From assembly GCF_027111335.1 (NCBI RefSeq), contig NZ_CP114288.1:1674001-1738000 (forward strand): a DNA stretch of 64,000 nucleotides, read 5' to 3'. The DNA comes from Flavobacterium aquiphilum. GTDB taxonomy: Bacteria; Bacteroidota; Bacteroidia; Flavobacteriales; Flavobacteriaceae. The notes under the pieces were generated by a model. It saw only the letters and a list, made by a program, of their open reading frames with translations, was not told the origin of the DNA and made no database searches. Positions 22,605 through 30,620 of the stretch are shown here, in pieces. Numbering within the stretch: the stretch's first letter is position 1; each line of letters begins with the position of its first letter. The position numbers were made by a program, and so were the translations under genes.

Positions 22605-22631
22605 TCTCCTCCCGTTCAAAACGGGAGGAGA
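22605..22631 (+). other. Strong hairpin in the 23S-5S spacer
   Basis: A perfect 12-bp stem (TCTCCTCCCGTT and AACGGGAGGAGA) with a 3-base loop, 8 bases after 23S. No T-run follows, so it is more likely an RNase processing structure than a terminator. Confidence 0.6.
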
Positions 22632-22765
22632 AGAAACTTTCTAAAACTTTTTATGTTCTTTATCTCAGTATGTTAAAATATTAGCTCGACGTGAGCAGTG
22701 ACTAGTAAAAAGTAACTAATGATTAGCTAATCACTAATTACCATTCACTAATCACTAACAACCTT

Positions 22766-22874
22766 AAGGTGGTTATTGCGGCGGGGCTCACCTCTTCCCA
22801 TCCCGAACAGAGAAGTTAAGCCCGCCTGCGCAGATGGTACTGCAATTTTGTGGGAGAGTATGTCGCTGCCTTTC
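22766..22874 (+). rRNA. rrf: 5S ribosomal RNA
   Basis: Starts around AAGGTGGTTATTGCGGCG and ends near GTCGCTGCCTTTC. It contains the conserved CTCTTCCCATCCCGAACAG and AAGTTAAGCCC segments. About 109 bases; ends approximate. Confidence 0.95.
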
Positions 22875-22902
22875 TTTAATCTGAACTTGTTTCAGATTCT
22901 TT

Positions 22903-22936
22903 AAAAACCCTTCATCAAATGATGAGGGGTTTTTTA
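22903..22936 (+). terminator. Terminator after 5S rRNA
   Basis: AAAAACCCTTCATCA and TGATGAGGGGTTTTT form a stem with one wobble, followed by T's. A second small hairpin AATCTGAA/TTCAGATT lies just before it (22878-22898). Two tRNAs follow, so read-through or a separate promoter must serve them. Confidence 0.75.
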
Positions 22937-22957
22937 TAAAAATCTGGTAATAGATTA

Positions 22958-23030
22958 GGTACCTTAGCTCAGATGGTAGAGCAATGGACTGAAAATCCAT
23001 GTGTCCCTGGTTCGATCCCTGGAGGTACCA
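22958..23030 (+). tRNA. tRNA-Phe (GAA)
   Basis: Acceptor GGTACCT/AGGTACC with discriminator A; anticodon stem ATGGA/TCCAT encloses CTGAAAA (anticodon GAA). 73 bases, no encoded CCA. It follows the 5S terminator. Confidence 0.96.
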
Positions 23031-23039
23031 CTTTATAAT

Positions 23040-23125
23040 GCTCGGATGGTGAAATTGGTAGACACGCTGGACTTAAAATCCAGTGAACAGCAATGTTCGT
23101 GCGGGTTCAAGTCCCGCTCTGAGTA
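23040..23125 (+). tRNA. tRNA-Leu (TAA)
   Basis: A class II tRNA of 86 bases with a long variable arm. Acceptor GCTCGGA/TCTGAGT (first pair G-T), discriminator A, anticodon stem CTGGA/TCCAG around CTTAAAA (anticodon TAA). It is 9 bases after tRNA-Phe. Confidence 0.95.
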
Positions 23126-23128
23126 CAT

Positions 23129-23159
23129 AAAGCTTCAAACTTTGTTTGGAGCTTTTTTT
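23129..23159 (+). terminator. Terminator of the tRNA-Phe/tRNA-Leu end of the rRNA operon
   Basis: AAAGCTTCAAAC (23129-23140) and GTTTGGAGCTTT (23144-23155) form a 12-bp stem with one G-T pair and a 3-base loop, followed by T's to 23159. It starts 3 bases after tRNA-Leu. Confidence 0.85.
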
Positions 23160-23174
23160 ATTGGTCTCAGGTTT

Positions 23175-23735
23175 GGGTTTAAAACCCTGCAATTTATTGC
23201 AGTACTTTAGTAATGCGAAAAAATTTTTATCTTTAGCTTATGAGTACAGATTTAAGAAAAGGTTCGCACACAGTAAGCCGACTAACATTGCCATGTTGTT
23301 TGGGTTACTAAATATAGATTTAAAGTTTTGAAAGGCGATATTCAAAAACGTTGCCTTGAGATTTTAATACAGATATGTGAAGCTGAAGGAATAGAAATTT
23401 TAAAAGGAGTTGTTAGCTCAGATCATGTTCACATGCATATAGAATACGCTCCAAAACATAATGTTAGCTCGATTTTACAAAGTTTCAAAGGAAGAACTTC
23501 GAGAAAATTGCAGATGGAATTTCCAGAATTGAAGGAACGATATTGGGGACAACATTTTTGGGCAAGTGGTTATGGTGTTTGGAGTACTGGAAATATTACG
23601 GATAAAATGGTAAATGAATATTTGGAGCATCATAGAAGAAAAGAGAGTGATGACAATTCAAATTTCATTCTCGAATGAAAGAAATGAGGGACTTTTAGTC
23701 CCTCGTAAAAACAAACCTCTGCACTTTCAGTGCAG
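23175..23735 (+). mobile_element. IS200/IS605-type element, transposase only, degenerate
   Basis: Contains a Y1 (HUH) transposase reading frame flanked by short hairpins: CTGCAA/TTGCAG around 23190-23206 on the left, and GAGGGAC/GTCCCTC plus CTCTGCACT/AGTGCAGAG at about 23686-23740 on the right. Such subterminal hairpins, without terminal inverted repeats, are how IS200-type elements are recognised. Exact ends are not certain. It sits immediately behind the rRNA/tRNA operon. Confidence 0.65.
23240..23678 (+). pseudogene. tnpA: Frameshifted IS200-type transposase (tnpA)
   Basis: From the ATG at 23240 the frame reads MSTDLRKGSHTVSRLT and then is lost. If one T around 23288-23289 is skipped, it continues CHVVWVTKYRFKVLKGDIQK and onward to the stop at 23678, a complete TnpA. 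The HUH motif (DHVHMHIEY) and the region of the catalytic tyrosine (MVNEYLEHHRR) are intact. So a single inserted base is the only visible lesion. It could be true inactivation, a sequencing error at a short repeat, or slippage-dependent expression; inactivation is the simplest. Confidence 0.82.
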
Positions 23736-23911
23736 AGTGGTTTAGTTTGGCTAATATCATTTCTTCTGGTGGGAATGAAAAAAGAGCTTTAAAATTATTC
23801 TCAATTTTTGTTATTTAGAATGTATTGTATATTCCTATCCGGCTTTTTCGGCATGTAATGTCTAAATAAATATTGAGTGATTGAAGATTTTTGAAATGAA
23901 AGCAATAAGTT

Positions 23912-24559
23912 TTATACGATTGGATTAATTTTATAATACTCACAAATCATATTGATTGGGCATTCCGGACATTTTGGTTTGGGTCTACATATTTGTCTTC
24001 CTAGAAAAGAAATGGCCAAGCCAATTTCTCCCCAAATGCTTTTTGGTAAAATTTGCATTAGTTGTTTTTCGACTTTATTGCCATCCTGATTTTCAGGAAT
24101 TAATCCTATTCTGGGGGAGACACGAATCACGTGCAAGTCGGCGATGATACCTTCAGCAGGAACTCCTGCTTCCCGCATAATGACGTTGGCAGATTTTCGG
24201 CCAATTCCTTTTAATGCGGTTAAACTATTCATTGTTAGAGGAATGTTTTCGTCTTTTTGAATGGTTTGGGCAATGTCAATAAGCCAACTGGCTTTCGTGC
24301 CAAAATTTCGAACTTTTGAAATATATGGGATTAATGCATCAACATTTGAAACAGAGAGACTTTCCATGTTGGGAAAAGTTTCGAAGAGAGCAGGTGCTAT
24401 CTTATTGATATTCGCATCGGAATCCTGAGCAGAAAGAACTACCATAACAAGAAGTTGATACAGATTTTCGTAATCTAACGGATGTTTTTGACCTTTGTAT
24501 TTCTCTAATATTGGGACTAATTTGGCCTCCCAATCATTTTTTGTTTCAAATAAGTCCAT
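23912..24559 (-). CDS. nth: Endonuclease III-type DNA glycosylase
   Basis: A 215-residue helix-hairpin-helix glycosylase. LTALKGIGRKSANVI is the HhH with the catalytic Lys, and IIADLHVIRVSPRIGL carries the catalytic Asp. The C-terminal cysteines that hold the [4Fe-4S] cluster are ICRPKPKCPECPINMIC, spaced C-x5-C-x2-C-x5-C, one residue shorter in the first gap than the usual C-x6. Nth removes oxidised pyrimidines in base-excision repair. It stands alone, following DUF4268 on the same strand. Other possibility: an Nth-like glycosylase with altered specificity, given DLH in place of the usual DTH. Confidence 0.85.
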   Translation of the reverse strand: MDLFETKNDWEAKLVPILEKYKGQKHPLDYENLYQLLVMVVLSAQDSDANINKIAPALFETFPNMESLSVSNVDALIPYISKVRNFGTKASWLIDIAQTIQKDENIPLTMNSLTALKGIGRKSANVIMREAGVPAEGIIADLHVIRVSPRIGLIPENQDGNKVEKQLMQILPKSIWGEIGLAISFLGRQICRPKPKCPECPINMICEYYKINPIV

Positions 24560-24600
24560 TTCAAATAGTTTTTGGATAAGTAATTTACAAAAAATAAATA

Positions 24601-25038
24601 CTATTTCTCAATGTCTTTAATGAATTCATCGTATTCGAAATAAAATAGTTCAAGAGCGTTCATTTTTTCAAAGAAAAAATCAAAAATTTCATTCCAATGA
24701 TTGCGGTTACTTACACTTACATCTAGTTTTTCAACCCAAATGCGGCTGATGGTTTTTCCATTGTCCAAAGTATAATTTTTTTCGAAGACTAGATCTTTTA
24801 TGAATTCTTCTTCGAGAATATTTTTTAGTGCAACGAGTTTTTCAAAATATTGCATGCGTAATTCCGTATTTCTCATTTCGATGTCAATATGTACTTGAGC
24901 TTTTTTGTTTTCTACATAAAATTTAAAGGAGAAATCTTTGATTTTAGTATCGTATAAAATCCATTTTCTTGGATATTTTTGAGCAAATTCAACCCAAAAT
25001 TCATGTTTTAACCTTTGATTTTCTTCTCTACTATACAT
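24601..25038 (-). CDS. DUF4268 domain protein
   Basis: A 145-residue soluble protein, all charged/aromatic, starting MYSREENQRLKHEFWVEFAQ and containing FKFYVENKKAQVHIDIEM and RNHWNEIFDFFF, as in DUF4268 proteins. That domain often occurs alone or at the end of restriction-related proteins. No catalytic motif is visible and function is unknown. It is 41 bases upstream of nth on the same strand; the next gene diverges from it. Confidence 0.75.
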   Translation of the reverse strand: MYSREENQRLKHEFWVEFAQKYPRKWILYDTKIKDFSFKFYVENKKAQVHIDIEMRNTELRMQYFEKLVALKNILEEEFIKDLVFEKNYTLDNGKTISRIWVEKLDVSVSNRNHWNEIFDFFFEKMNALELFYFEYDEFIKDIEK

Positions 25039-25128
25039 ATTGTTGGGTTTGGATGTTTAAAATTTGTTTGGTACTTATTTCTAAAGTATATTTAAGTGTT
25101 GATTTATTTGCAAAAATAACCTTTGATT

Positions 25129-25782
25129 ATGGATTTTCAAGATTTTTTACGAATTGTTCCTTATTTTAGTTCTGTAAGTCTTCCAGGTGAAGAGGCTCAT
25201 AATATTATGGTGCCAAAGGAACGTCTTGAAATTACCAGAAAATTGAATTTTGATCACATCAAATACAAAAAAGCTGGTGTAATGATGCTGTTTTATCCTA
25301 AAGAAGGTATTACACATTTGGTTTTAATAGTACGGAATTCGTACAAAGGAGTTCATTCTTCACAGATAGCTTTTCCAGGTGGAAAATATGAAAATGAAGA
25401 CGCCGATTTTATGCAGACTGCTTTGAGAGAAACTTATGAGGAAATTGGGATTCGTCAGGAGAAAATAGAAGTCTTGAAAGCTTTTACCCATTTATACATT
25501 CCGCCGAGTAATTTTATGGTTTACCCATTTTTGGGCATTTGTAGAGAGGAAATTACTTTTTATCCCGATCCGGTGGAAGTAGCGGATATTATTGAATTAC
25601 CGTTAACTACATTCTTAAGCGACTCGATTCTTGTTAATGCCGAAATGACAACTTCGTATGCTAAATCTGTCGAAGTTCCAGCTTTTAAAATTGAGGAGCA
25701 TATTGTTTGGGGGGCAACAGCTATGATGTTAAGTGAGCTAAAAGTTGTTTTGAGTACAATTTTTAGGGAAATAGGTTTTTGA
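25129..25782 (+). CDS. Nudix hydrolase, CoA pyrophosphatase type
   Basis: A 217-residue protein starting MDFQDFLRIVPYF (ATG at 25129). The Nudix box GGKYENEDADFMQTALRETY followed by EEIGI carries all metal ligands (REx2EE). The preceding VRNSYKGVHSSQIAFPGG is the extra signature of the NUDT7/CoA pyrophosphatase subgroup. Likely reaction: CoA to 3',5'-ADP and 4'-phosphopantetheine. It is followed after about 90 bases by an acyltransferase gene with its own promoter. Confidence 0.82.
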   Translation: MDFQDFLRIVPYFSSVSLPGEEAHNIMVPKERLEITRKLNFDHIKYKKAGVMMLFYPKEGITHLVLIVRNSYKGVHSSQIAFPGGKYENEDADFMQTALRETYEEIGIRQEKIEVLKAFTHLYIPPSNFMVYPFLGICREEITFYPDPVEVADIIELPLTTFLSDSILVNAEMTTSYAKSVEVPAFKIEEHIVWGATAMMLSELKVVLSTIFREIGF

Positions 25783-25838
25783 GCAATCTGTTTTGTTAAA
25801 AGCTAAGTTTTTTAATATAAAAAAGAGGAAATAATTCG

Positions 25839-25846
25839 TAATTTTG
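25839..25846 (+). promoter_or_regulatory. -7 element TAATTTTG before the acyltransferase gene
   Basis: TAATTTTG at 25839-25846, followed by CAGTCCC, lies 28 bases before the ATG. The matching -33 TTG is not clear (only T-rich sequence). Confidence 0.5.
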
Positions 25847-25874
25847 CAGTCCCAAAAACAAACAAAACAATCTT

Positions 25875-26684
25875 ATGGGATTATTTAAACGAAATCCTTT
25901 TGGACATATACTGTTTATAAAAAAATGGTTAATCCGATTCTTTGGATTTATTAGCCACAGACGCTACCGTGGTTTTAACGAACTACAAATAGAAGGTTCT
26001 GAAATTATCAAAAAACTTCCAGATACAAACGTACTTTTTATTTCGAATCATCAAACATATTTTGCAGATGTAACAGCAATGTTTCATGTGTTTAATGCTA
26101 GTTTGAGTGGTAGGGAAGATTCTATAAAGAATGTATGGTATATGTGGCGACCAAAATTGAATATTTATTATGTGGCGGCCAAAGAGACGATGAGAGCCGG
26201 TTTATTGCCTCGAATTATGGCTTATGCTGGTGCTGTTTCAGTAGAACGAACCTGGCGTAGCAAAGGAAAGGATGTTGCGGAGAAAAAAGAAGTAAATCCA
26301 AATGATACTGAGAATATCAAAATTGCATTGGAAGATGGGTGGGTAATTACCTTTCCGCAGGGGACAACCAAATCTTTTAAACCTGTTCGAAAAGGAACGG
26401 CACACATCATAAAACAGCACAAGCCTATAGTTGTTCCTATTGTAATTGATGGCTTTAGACGTTCGTTTTGCAGAAAAGGGCTGTATATGAAAAAGAAAGG
26501 AATCCTTCAGTCACTTGTTATAAAAGAACCTTTGGCTATCGATTATGAAAATGATACTATTGAAGAAATTGTTGAAATGATCGAATATGCGATAGAGCAA
26601 CATCCTTCTTTCCTTAAAGTAATTCCAATAGAAGAATTACAGGAACAAGAAGAGTTGAATAAAACGCGACAATGGAATTATTAA
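25875..26684 (+). CDS. Lysophospholipid (1-acyl-sn-glycerol-3-phosphate) acyltransferase
   Basis: A 269-residue PlsC-type acyltransferase. The first motif appears as ISNHQTYFAD (NHxxxxD), GAVSVERTW corresponds to the second block, and TFPQGTTKSFKP to the FPEGT block, here FPQGT. It adds an acyl chain to lysophosphatidate or a related lipid in the membrane. The Glu to Gln change in FPEGT is seen in some divergent relatives and means the exact acceptor is uncertain. A bidirectional terminator follows it. Confidence 0.85.
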   Translation: MGLFKRNPFGHILFIKKWLIRFFGFISHRRYRGFNELQIEGSEIIKKLPDTNVLFISNHQTYFADVTAMFHVFNASLSGREDSIKNVWYMWRPKLNIYYVAAKETMRAGLLPRIMAYAGAVSVERTWRSKGKDVAEKKEVNPNDTENIKIALEDGWVITFPQGTTKSFKPVRKGTAHIIKQHKPIVVPIVIDGFRRSFCRKGLYMKKKGILQSLVIKEPLAIDYENDTIEEIVEMIEYAIEQHPSFLKVIPIEELQEQEELNKTRQWNY

Positions 26685-26688
26685 AAAA

Positions 26689-26726
26689 AGAGGAGGCTGT
26701 TTCAAAACGATAGCCTCCTTTTTTAT
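26689..26726. terminator. Bidirectional terminator between convergent genes
   Basis: AGGAGGCT (26691-26698) pairs with AGCCTCCT (26712-26719), flanked by A's on the left and T's on the right. Confidence 0.8.
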
Positions 26727-27376
26727 AAATCAATTTTCTTCAATTCTTCGAAGTTATTTTGCAGTCGTTTTAATAATAGACCATAGATTAATTTGTAGAT
26801 TAACCATAAAACAAAAGTAAAAATTGCTGTGGCCAGTATTAATACTATGAAAGATATCAAAGCTATGTTTAATGGCATTTCGGGATGAATCACACCATTT
26901 TTGGATGCTCCTTCAAGGTAGCCTTCATAAAACAAATACCCTCCAAAAATGATAAAAAACAATGCAAAAAACGATAAGTTAAATGCAATGTATTGTTTTA
27001 CCACTTTTCGTGTTTTTAATATCGTCGAAAGAAGTTTTTTGGTGTTGTCATCTACCGCAATTTTACGGTACATAGTGTAAAACTTAAATATAAAATACAA
27101 AATGACAATATAAAGGACAATAGTGGCTGCAATGTAGTAACCATAGACACCCAAACGTTTAATCAATTCTACATTTTTTTCGTCATATTTTGTAAAAGAT
27201 AAAGCCAGTCCTGAAACCAGTCCCAATCCAAGTTCGATGATGCTCACAATAAAAATCCACTTCACTACCGAAGACGATTTTTTGTGAATCATTTTGTAAA
27301 TGTCATTTTCCGATACCTGTTCAAAAGATCCACTATTCTTCTGCCAGTCTTTTTTTAATAAATCCAACTCTTTCAT
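26723..27376 (-). CDS. Four-helix membrane protein coupled to an ECF sigma factor
   Basis: A 217-residue protein with a cytoplasmic N-terminus (MKELDLLKKDWQKNSGSFEQ) and about four membrane segments (around 40-60, 82-105, 125-150 and 172-198). Its ATG overlaps the stop of the upstream sigma gene by 4 bases (ATGA), so the two are translationally coupled. That position is usually taken by an anti-sigma factor. No canonical zinc anti-sigma motif (HxxxCxxC) or periplasmic sensor domain is seen. A role in holding the sigma factor at the membrane is inference. Confidence 0.7.
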   Translation of the reverse strand: MKELDLLKKDWQKNSGSFEQVSENDIYKMIHKKSSSVVKWIFIVSIIELGLGLVSGLALSFTKYDEKNVELIKRLGVYGYYIAATIVLYIVILYFIFKFYTMYRKIAVDDNTKKLLSTILKTRKVVKQYIAFNLSFFALFFIIFGGYLFYEGYLEGASKNGVIHPEMPLNIALISFIVLILATAIFTFVLWLIYKLIYGLLLKRLQNNFEELKKIDL

Positions 27377-27876
27377 ACACCTAATGGATTTAAGATTTTC
27401 TTTAATTTCCCTTTTATTCGATTCATTTTTACCCTTGCATTCACTTCGCTAATTCCTAAAGTTTCCGATATTTCAGTGTAGTCCTTGTCTTCTAAATACA
27501 TAAATACTAATGCTTTTTCAATGTCATTCAGCTGATAAACGGCCCGATACATCAATTTCAACTGTTCTTCCTCTTCATAATTGTATTCTATGTCATGTGT
27601 AAAATGTTGTTTGCCTTCATACTCAACAGTTGCAATACTGCGTTTGTTTTTTCGGTACAATGTGATTGCTGTATTCAGGGCGACTCGATAAGCCCAAGTA
27701 GAAAATTTGCTTTCGCCCCTAAATTTTGGAAAAGCCTTCCATAGCTGAATCGTGATCTCCTGAAACAAATCCTTGTGCGCATCCTCACCAGCTGTATACA
27801 ATCGACAAATCTTGTGGATTATATTCTGGTTTTCTTGCAGTTGCTTGACAAAAGAAGGTTCTAAATTTTCACTCAT
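27373..27876 (-). CDS. ECF-type RNA polymerase sigma factor
   Basis: A 167-residue sigma-70 family protein with region 2 (HKDLFQEITIQLWKAFPKFR, then FSTWAYRVALNTAI) and region 4 (LEDKDYTEISETLGISEVNARVKMNRIKGKL). No region 1 or 3, hence the ECF group. The second gene of the pair is a membrane protein overlapping by 4 bases. The regulon is not apparent. The sequence just upstream (TTTTGTTACAAAACAG at 27902-27917 on the plus strand) is a short palindrome that could be an autoregulatory site. Confidence 0.92.
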   Translation of the reverse strand: MSENLEPSFVKQLQENQNIIHKICRLYTAGEDAHKDLFQEITIQLWKAFPKFRGESKFSTWAYRVALNTAITLYRKNKRSIATVEYEGKQHFTHDIEYNYEEEEQLKLMYRAVYQLNDIEKALVFMYLEDKDYTEISETLGISEVNARVKMNRIKGKLKKILNPLGV

Positions 27877-28245
27877 ATTCCATTAGTACAACGACTGAAC
27901 ATTTTGTTACAAAACAGTTTTTATATTTTAATTTTTAGGAGCAGAAAAACATTTTGTATAACAACATTTGTCCCGCTTTCCGCTACACACGAGCGATAGC
28001 GAACTGACGAAGTAATCTCTTGTACTGAACCCCAGTACAAGAGGATTTTCGCTGCAATCGGGGCTAATCCGGGAGTTTAGTTTTTCATAAGCCCTTAGAC
28101 GACGAATATTCAATAATTTTTGGCCGCAAACCTAATTAAAATGCCATAACTTAGCAACTCTGAAAATATATTAAATACAAAAATTTTGCAGCCATCAAAT
28201 TTCCTTTCAAGAATTAAAAGTGCGATTTCCAAAAAAAGCAAATCG
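27877..28245. other. Divergent intergenic region
   Basis: Between the divergent sigma factor and lactonase genes. It holds the small palindrome around 27902-27917, repeat copy B (27937-28066), and a sequence ending TTTTGCAGCC at about 28185-28193 that resembles the promoter end for the lactonase gene. Nothing else was recognised. Confidence 0.5.
27937..28066 (-). repeat. Modular intergenic repeat, copy B
   Basis: In minus orientation: TAGCCCCGATTGCAGCGAAA, an internal hairpin CTCTTGTACTG/CAGTACAAGAG, a second small hairpin CGCTATCGCTCG-like, then GTAGCGGAAAGCGGG and the distal TGCTCC. Same order of modules as copies A, C and D. Confidence 0.7.
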
Positions 28246-29358
28246 ATGCTTACTATTTTATTCATATCCTTTATAAGCTTCAATTTTTATTCTCAAAGCA
28301 AATATGTTTTTGTAGGGTCTTATAATTTAGATAAAGCCAAAAAAGGAATTTATGTTTTCCAGTTGGATACGGTAAAAGGTAAACTAAAGAAAATTACAAC
28401 GGTTAAGGATGTTTTAAATCCCGCTTATTTAACAGTTTCTCCAAACGGAAAATATGTTTATTCCTGTACCGATGCCAAAACACCAAAAGCAGGAAGTGTA
28501 AGTAGTTTTGAGTTTAAACCTCAAAATAAGAGGTTGATATTTATAAATAGTGAAAAAAGCGGTGGCGAAAATCCCGTTTATATTTCGGTACATAAAAGCG
28601 GAAAATGGATTGTAAATGCCAATTATACAGAAGGAAGTGTTGACGTTCATGCAGTAAGCGAAGATGGAAAAATAAGTCCGCTTGTTCAAAGTTTTTCGTA
28701 TTCGGAAGGAAGTGTAAACAAAGAAAGACAAGACCGATCTCATGTTCATTCCAGTGTGTTTTCTCCCAATTGTGATTATGTCTTCCTGCCTGATTTAGGT
28801 TCTGATAAAATAAGATGCTACCAATTTGACAGTTCAAAAAAAGAGCCACTCCAAGAGACTCAGTATCCATTTACCCAAGTTACTTTAGGAAGTGGACCAA
28901 GACATTTTGCCTTTCATCCCAATGGAAAATTTGCTTATTGCATTGAAGAAATGGCTGGTTTTGTTTGCATTTATAACTATGATAACGGTAAATTAGACCG
29001 AATTCAAAGAATCGCAACACATCCTGATGAGATTGTAAAAGGCTTTGGCAGCAGCGAGGTTCACATTTCTCCCGATGGTCGTTTTCTGTACGCTTCCAAT
29101 CGTGGTGAAGAAAATAATATTGCTATTTTTTCGATTGAAAATAACGGAACTTTAAAATTGGTGGGATATCAGCCTACTTTTGGCAAAACTCCAAGAGTTT
29201 TTGCTATTGATCCACAAGGAAAATTTGTAATTGTAGCCAATCAATCGACTGGAAATGTAGTTGTTTTCAAAAGAGATTTGGTTACAGGTTTGTTAAAGAA
29301 ATGCTCTGAAAGCAAAGTAAAAAATGCTTCTTGTGTACAAATTAAAGATTACAAGTGA
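28246..29358 (+). CDS. Secreted lactonase-family seven-bladed propeller
   Basis: A 370-residue protein of the 6-phosphogluconolactonase/YbhE family: repeated blades such as NPAYLTVSPNGKYVYSC, GSGPRHFAFHPNGKFAYC and SEVHISPDGRFLYASNRGEE, with the conserved His/Arg cluster (RSHVHS). The N-terminus, MLTILFISFISFNFYSQ, is a short signal peptide. A TTG 60 bases upstream would extend it by a basic segment, but it falls in the likely promoter. True Pgl acts in the cytosol; an exported member more likely acts on another lactone or is a structural propeller. Function is assigned at family level only. Confidence 0.75.
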   Translation: MLTILFISFISFNFYSQSKYVFVGSYNLDKAKKGIYVFQLDTVKGKLKKITTVKDVLNPAYLTVSPNGKYVYSCTDAKTPKAGSVSSFEFKPQNKRLIFINSEKSGGENPVYISVHKSGKWIVNANYTEGSVDVHAVSEDGKISPLVQSFSYSEGSVNKERQDRSHVHSSVFSPNCDYVFLPDLGSDKIRCYQFDSSKKEPLQETQYPFTQVTLGSGPRHFAFHPNGKFAYCIEEMAGFVCIYNYDNGKLDRIQRIATHPDEIVKGFGSSEVHISPDGRFLYASNRGEENNIAIFSIENNGTLKLVGYQPTFGKTPRVFAIDPQGKFVIVANQSTGNVVVFKRDLVTGLLKKCSESKVKNASCVQIKDYK

Positions 29359-29359
29359 T

Positions 29360-30421
29360 TTATAAGGGTCTTTCTTTGTAATAATTCACCATCAAATTCA
29401 CAAATTTGCTATAACTGTCCATTCCGTCTTTTTGTTGGTTGATTTTTAGGAAACGGTCATAAAAAATATGGAAACCGGTTTCGATCGGGGTTTCGTATTG
29501 ATCCCAAAAATCCTCACTCTCTTTGTAATTCTTCAGGATTCCTTTATTAACGATCTTCAGTAATTGCTTTAACACTTTTTCGTCTCTTACCTGCCAATTA
29601 CCCAAACAGTAACGCAACGCCATGCTATAACCCGAATATTGAAAATACAGATTTTTATTTTTTATAGAAGACATAAAACCAATAAAATTGCATTCACTTT
29701 CGCTCGCATACCCCATTTGATGTGCCATTTCGTGGTTTGTGGTCATCGGGAAACTGTACATTGGTCCCAAATAATTAACTTGCGCTTCATTGGTAAACGG
29801 GTTCAGATAGCCACCAAAACCCATATAAGTAAGTGGTAAACTAAAAAGTGATTTTTTTATACTTAAATGAGTGTAAGTGAAAAATGGATATTCTTTGGAT
29901 AAATTTTCATATCCATTTTGATTCATGTCAAAAACCTGATTTTGAGAATACGGAAATACTACTTTCAAACTGTCATTTTTGGTAATCTGATTTTGGATAT
30001 CGTTTGTTTTGGCAATTAATTTTTTGGTAAAAGCCAACAAATCTTTATCAGTGTAGTCTCGTTCAATGTTCATTTTTTCAAAAAGTGGCTCACGGTAATA
30101 ATTCAATGCCCAAAAGAAATGGAAGAAAAAATAAAAGACAGACAAAACACTTAAAACAGTTAAGATATTTTTTTTCCATTCGGATTTCCAAGATTTTCTG
30201 TTTTTCCAAAACCATTTTAAAGCAAATAAAATTAGAATAAAATAGATACAATCGCCCACCGAGAATGGAATTTTCCCCAAAATAATTCGCAAAGGTTTTG
30301 AAAGGAATTGATAAAATCCGTTGCTGTAAAAACGCTCAACACTTTCCGGAAAAGACCGGAGTATTTTTAGGATTAGGATTTGTATCAGCAAAAATATAGG
30401 TAGAATGTAGCTTTTTTTCAC
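29360..30421 (-). CDS. DUF3810 membrane metallopeptidase-like protein
   Basis: A 353-residue protein with two or three N-terminal membrane helices (about 5-20, 53-70, 88-108) and a soluble domain. That domain contains TTNHEMAHQMGYASESECNF (shown: NHEMAHQMG), an HExxH zinc motif followed by a Glu in SESE about ten residues on, as in gluzincins. This is the DUF3810 family, conserved in Bacteroidota. Substrate unknown; a membrane-anchored peptidase is a reasonable reading from HExxH. It is convergent with the lactonase gene, 1 base apart. Confidence 0.85.
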   Translation of the reverse strand: MKKSYILPIFLLIQILILKILRSFPESVERFYSNGFYQFLSKPLRIILGKIPFSVGDCIYFILILFALKWFWKNRKSWKSEWKKNILTVLSVLSVFYFFFHFFWALNYYREPLFEKMNIERDYTDKDLLAFTKKLIAKTNDIQNQITKNDSLKVVFPYSQNQVFDMNQNGYENLSKEYPFFTYTHLSIKKSLFSLPLTYMGFGGYLNPFTNEAQVNYLGPMYSFPMTTNHEMAHQMGYASESECNFIGFMSSIKNKNLYFQYSGYSMALRYCLGNWQVRDEKVLKQLLKIVNKGILKNYKESEDFWDQYETPIETGFHIFYDRFLKINQQKDGMDSYSKFVNLMVNYYKERPL

Positions 30422-30576
30422 AATGTAGAATTTGACGGTAAATTTAATTATAAATAAAGAAGTACTGTTTCTTTTTTGTAATTTTGTGAAGCTTGGAGAA
30501 TTATGAGGCTTTTAATGCGAATATAATATTTTCGAAATGATGCCAAGACTAGATTTTATTAAATCTATAATTGAAA

Positions 30577-30604
30577 TTTGCGCACCCTTTTTTTTGTAAA
30601 TTTG
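30577..30604 (+). promoter_or_regulatory. Promoter of the DUF433/DUF5615 pair
   Basis: TTTG (30577-30580), a 16-base spacer and TAAATTTG (30597-30604), 16 bases before the antitoxin ATG. Confidence 0.6.
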
Positions 30605-30620
30605 AGTAAAATTAAAGAAC

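Noticed and set aside
22605..22631. Transcription terminator between 23S and 5S
   Set aside because: The perfect stem has no T-run on either side and lies within the rRNA operon; processing is more likely.
28186..28245. TTG start adding 20 residues to the lactonase-like protein
   Set aside because: The TTG is within the promoter-like TTTTGCAGCC sequence; the ATG at 28246 begins a hydrophobic signal. The extension cannot be fully excluded since it would add a basic n-region.
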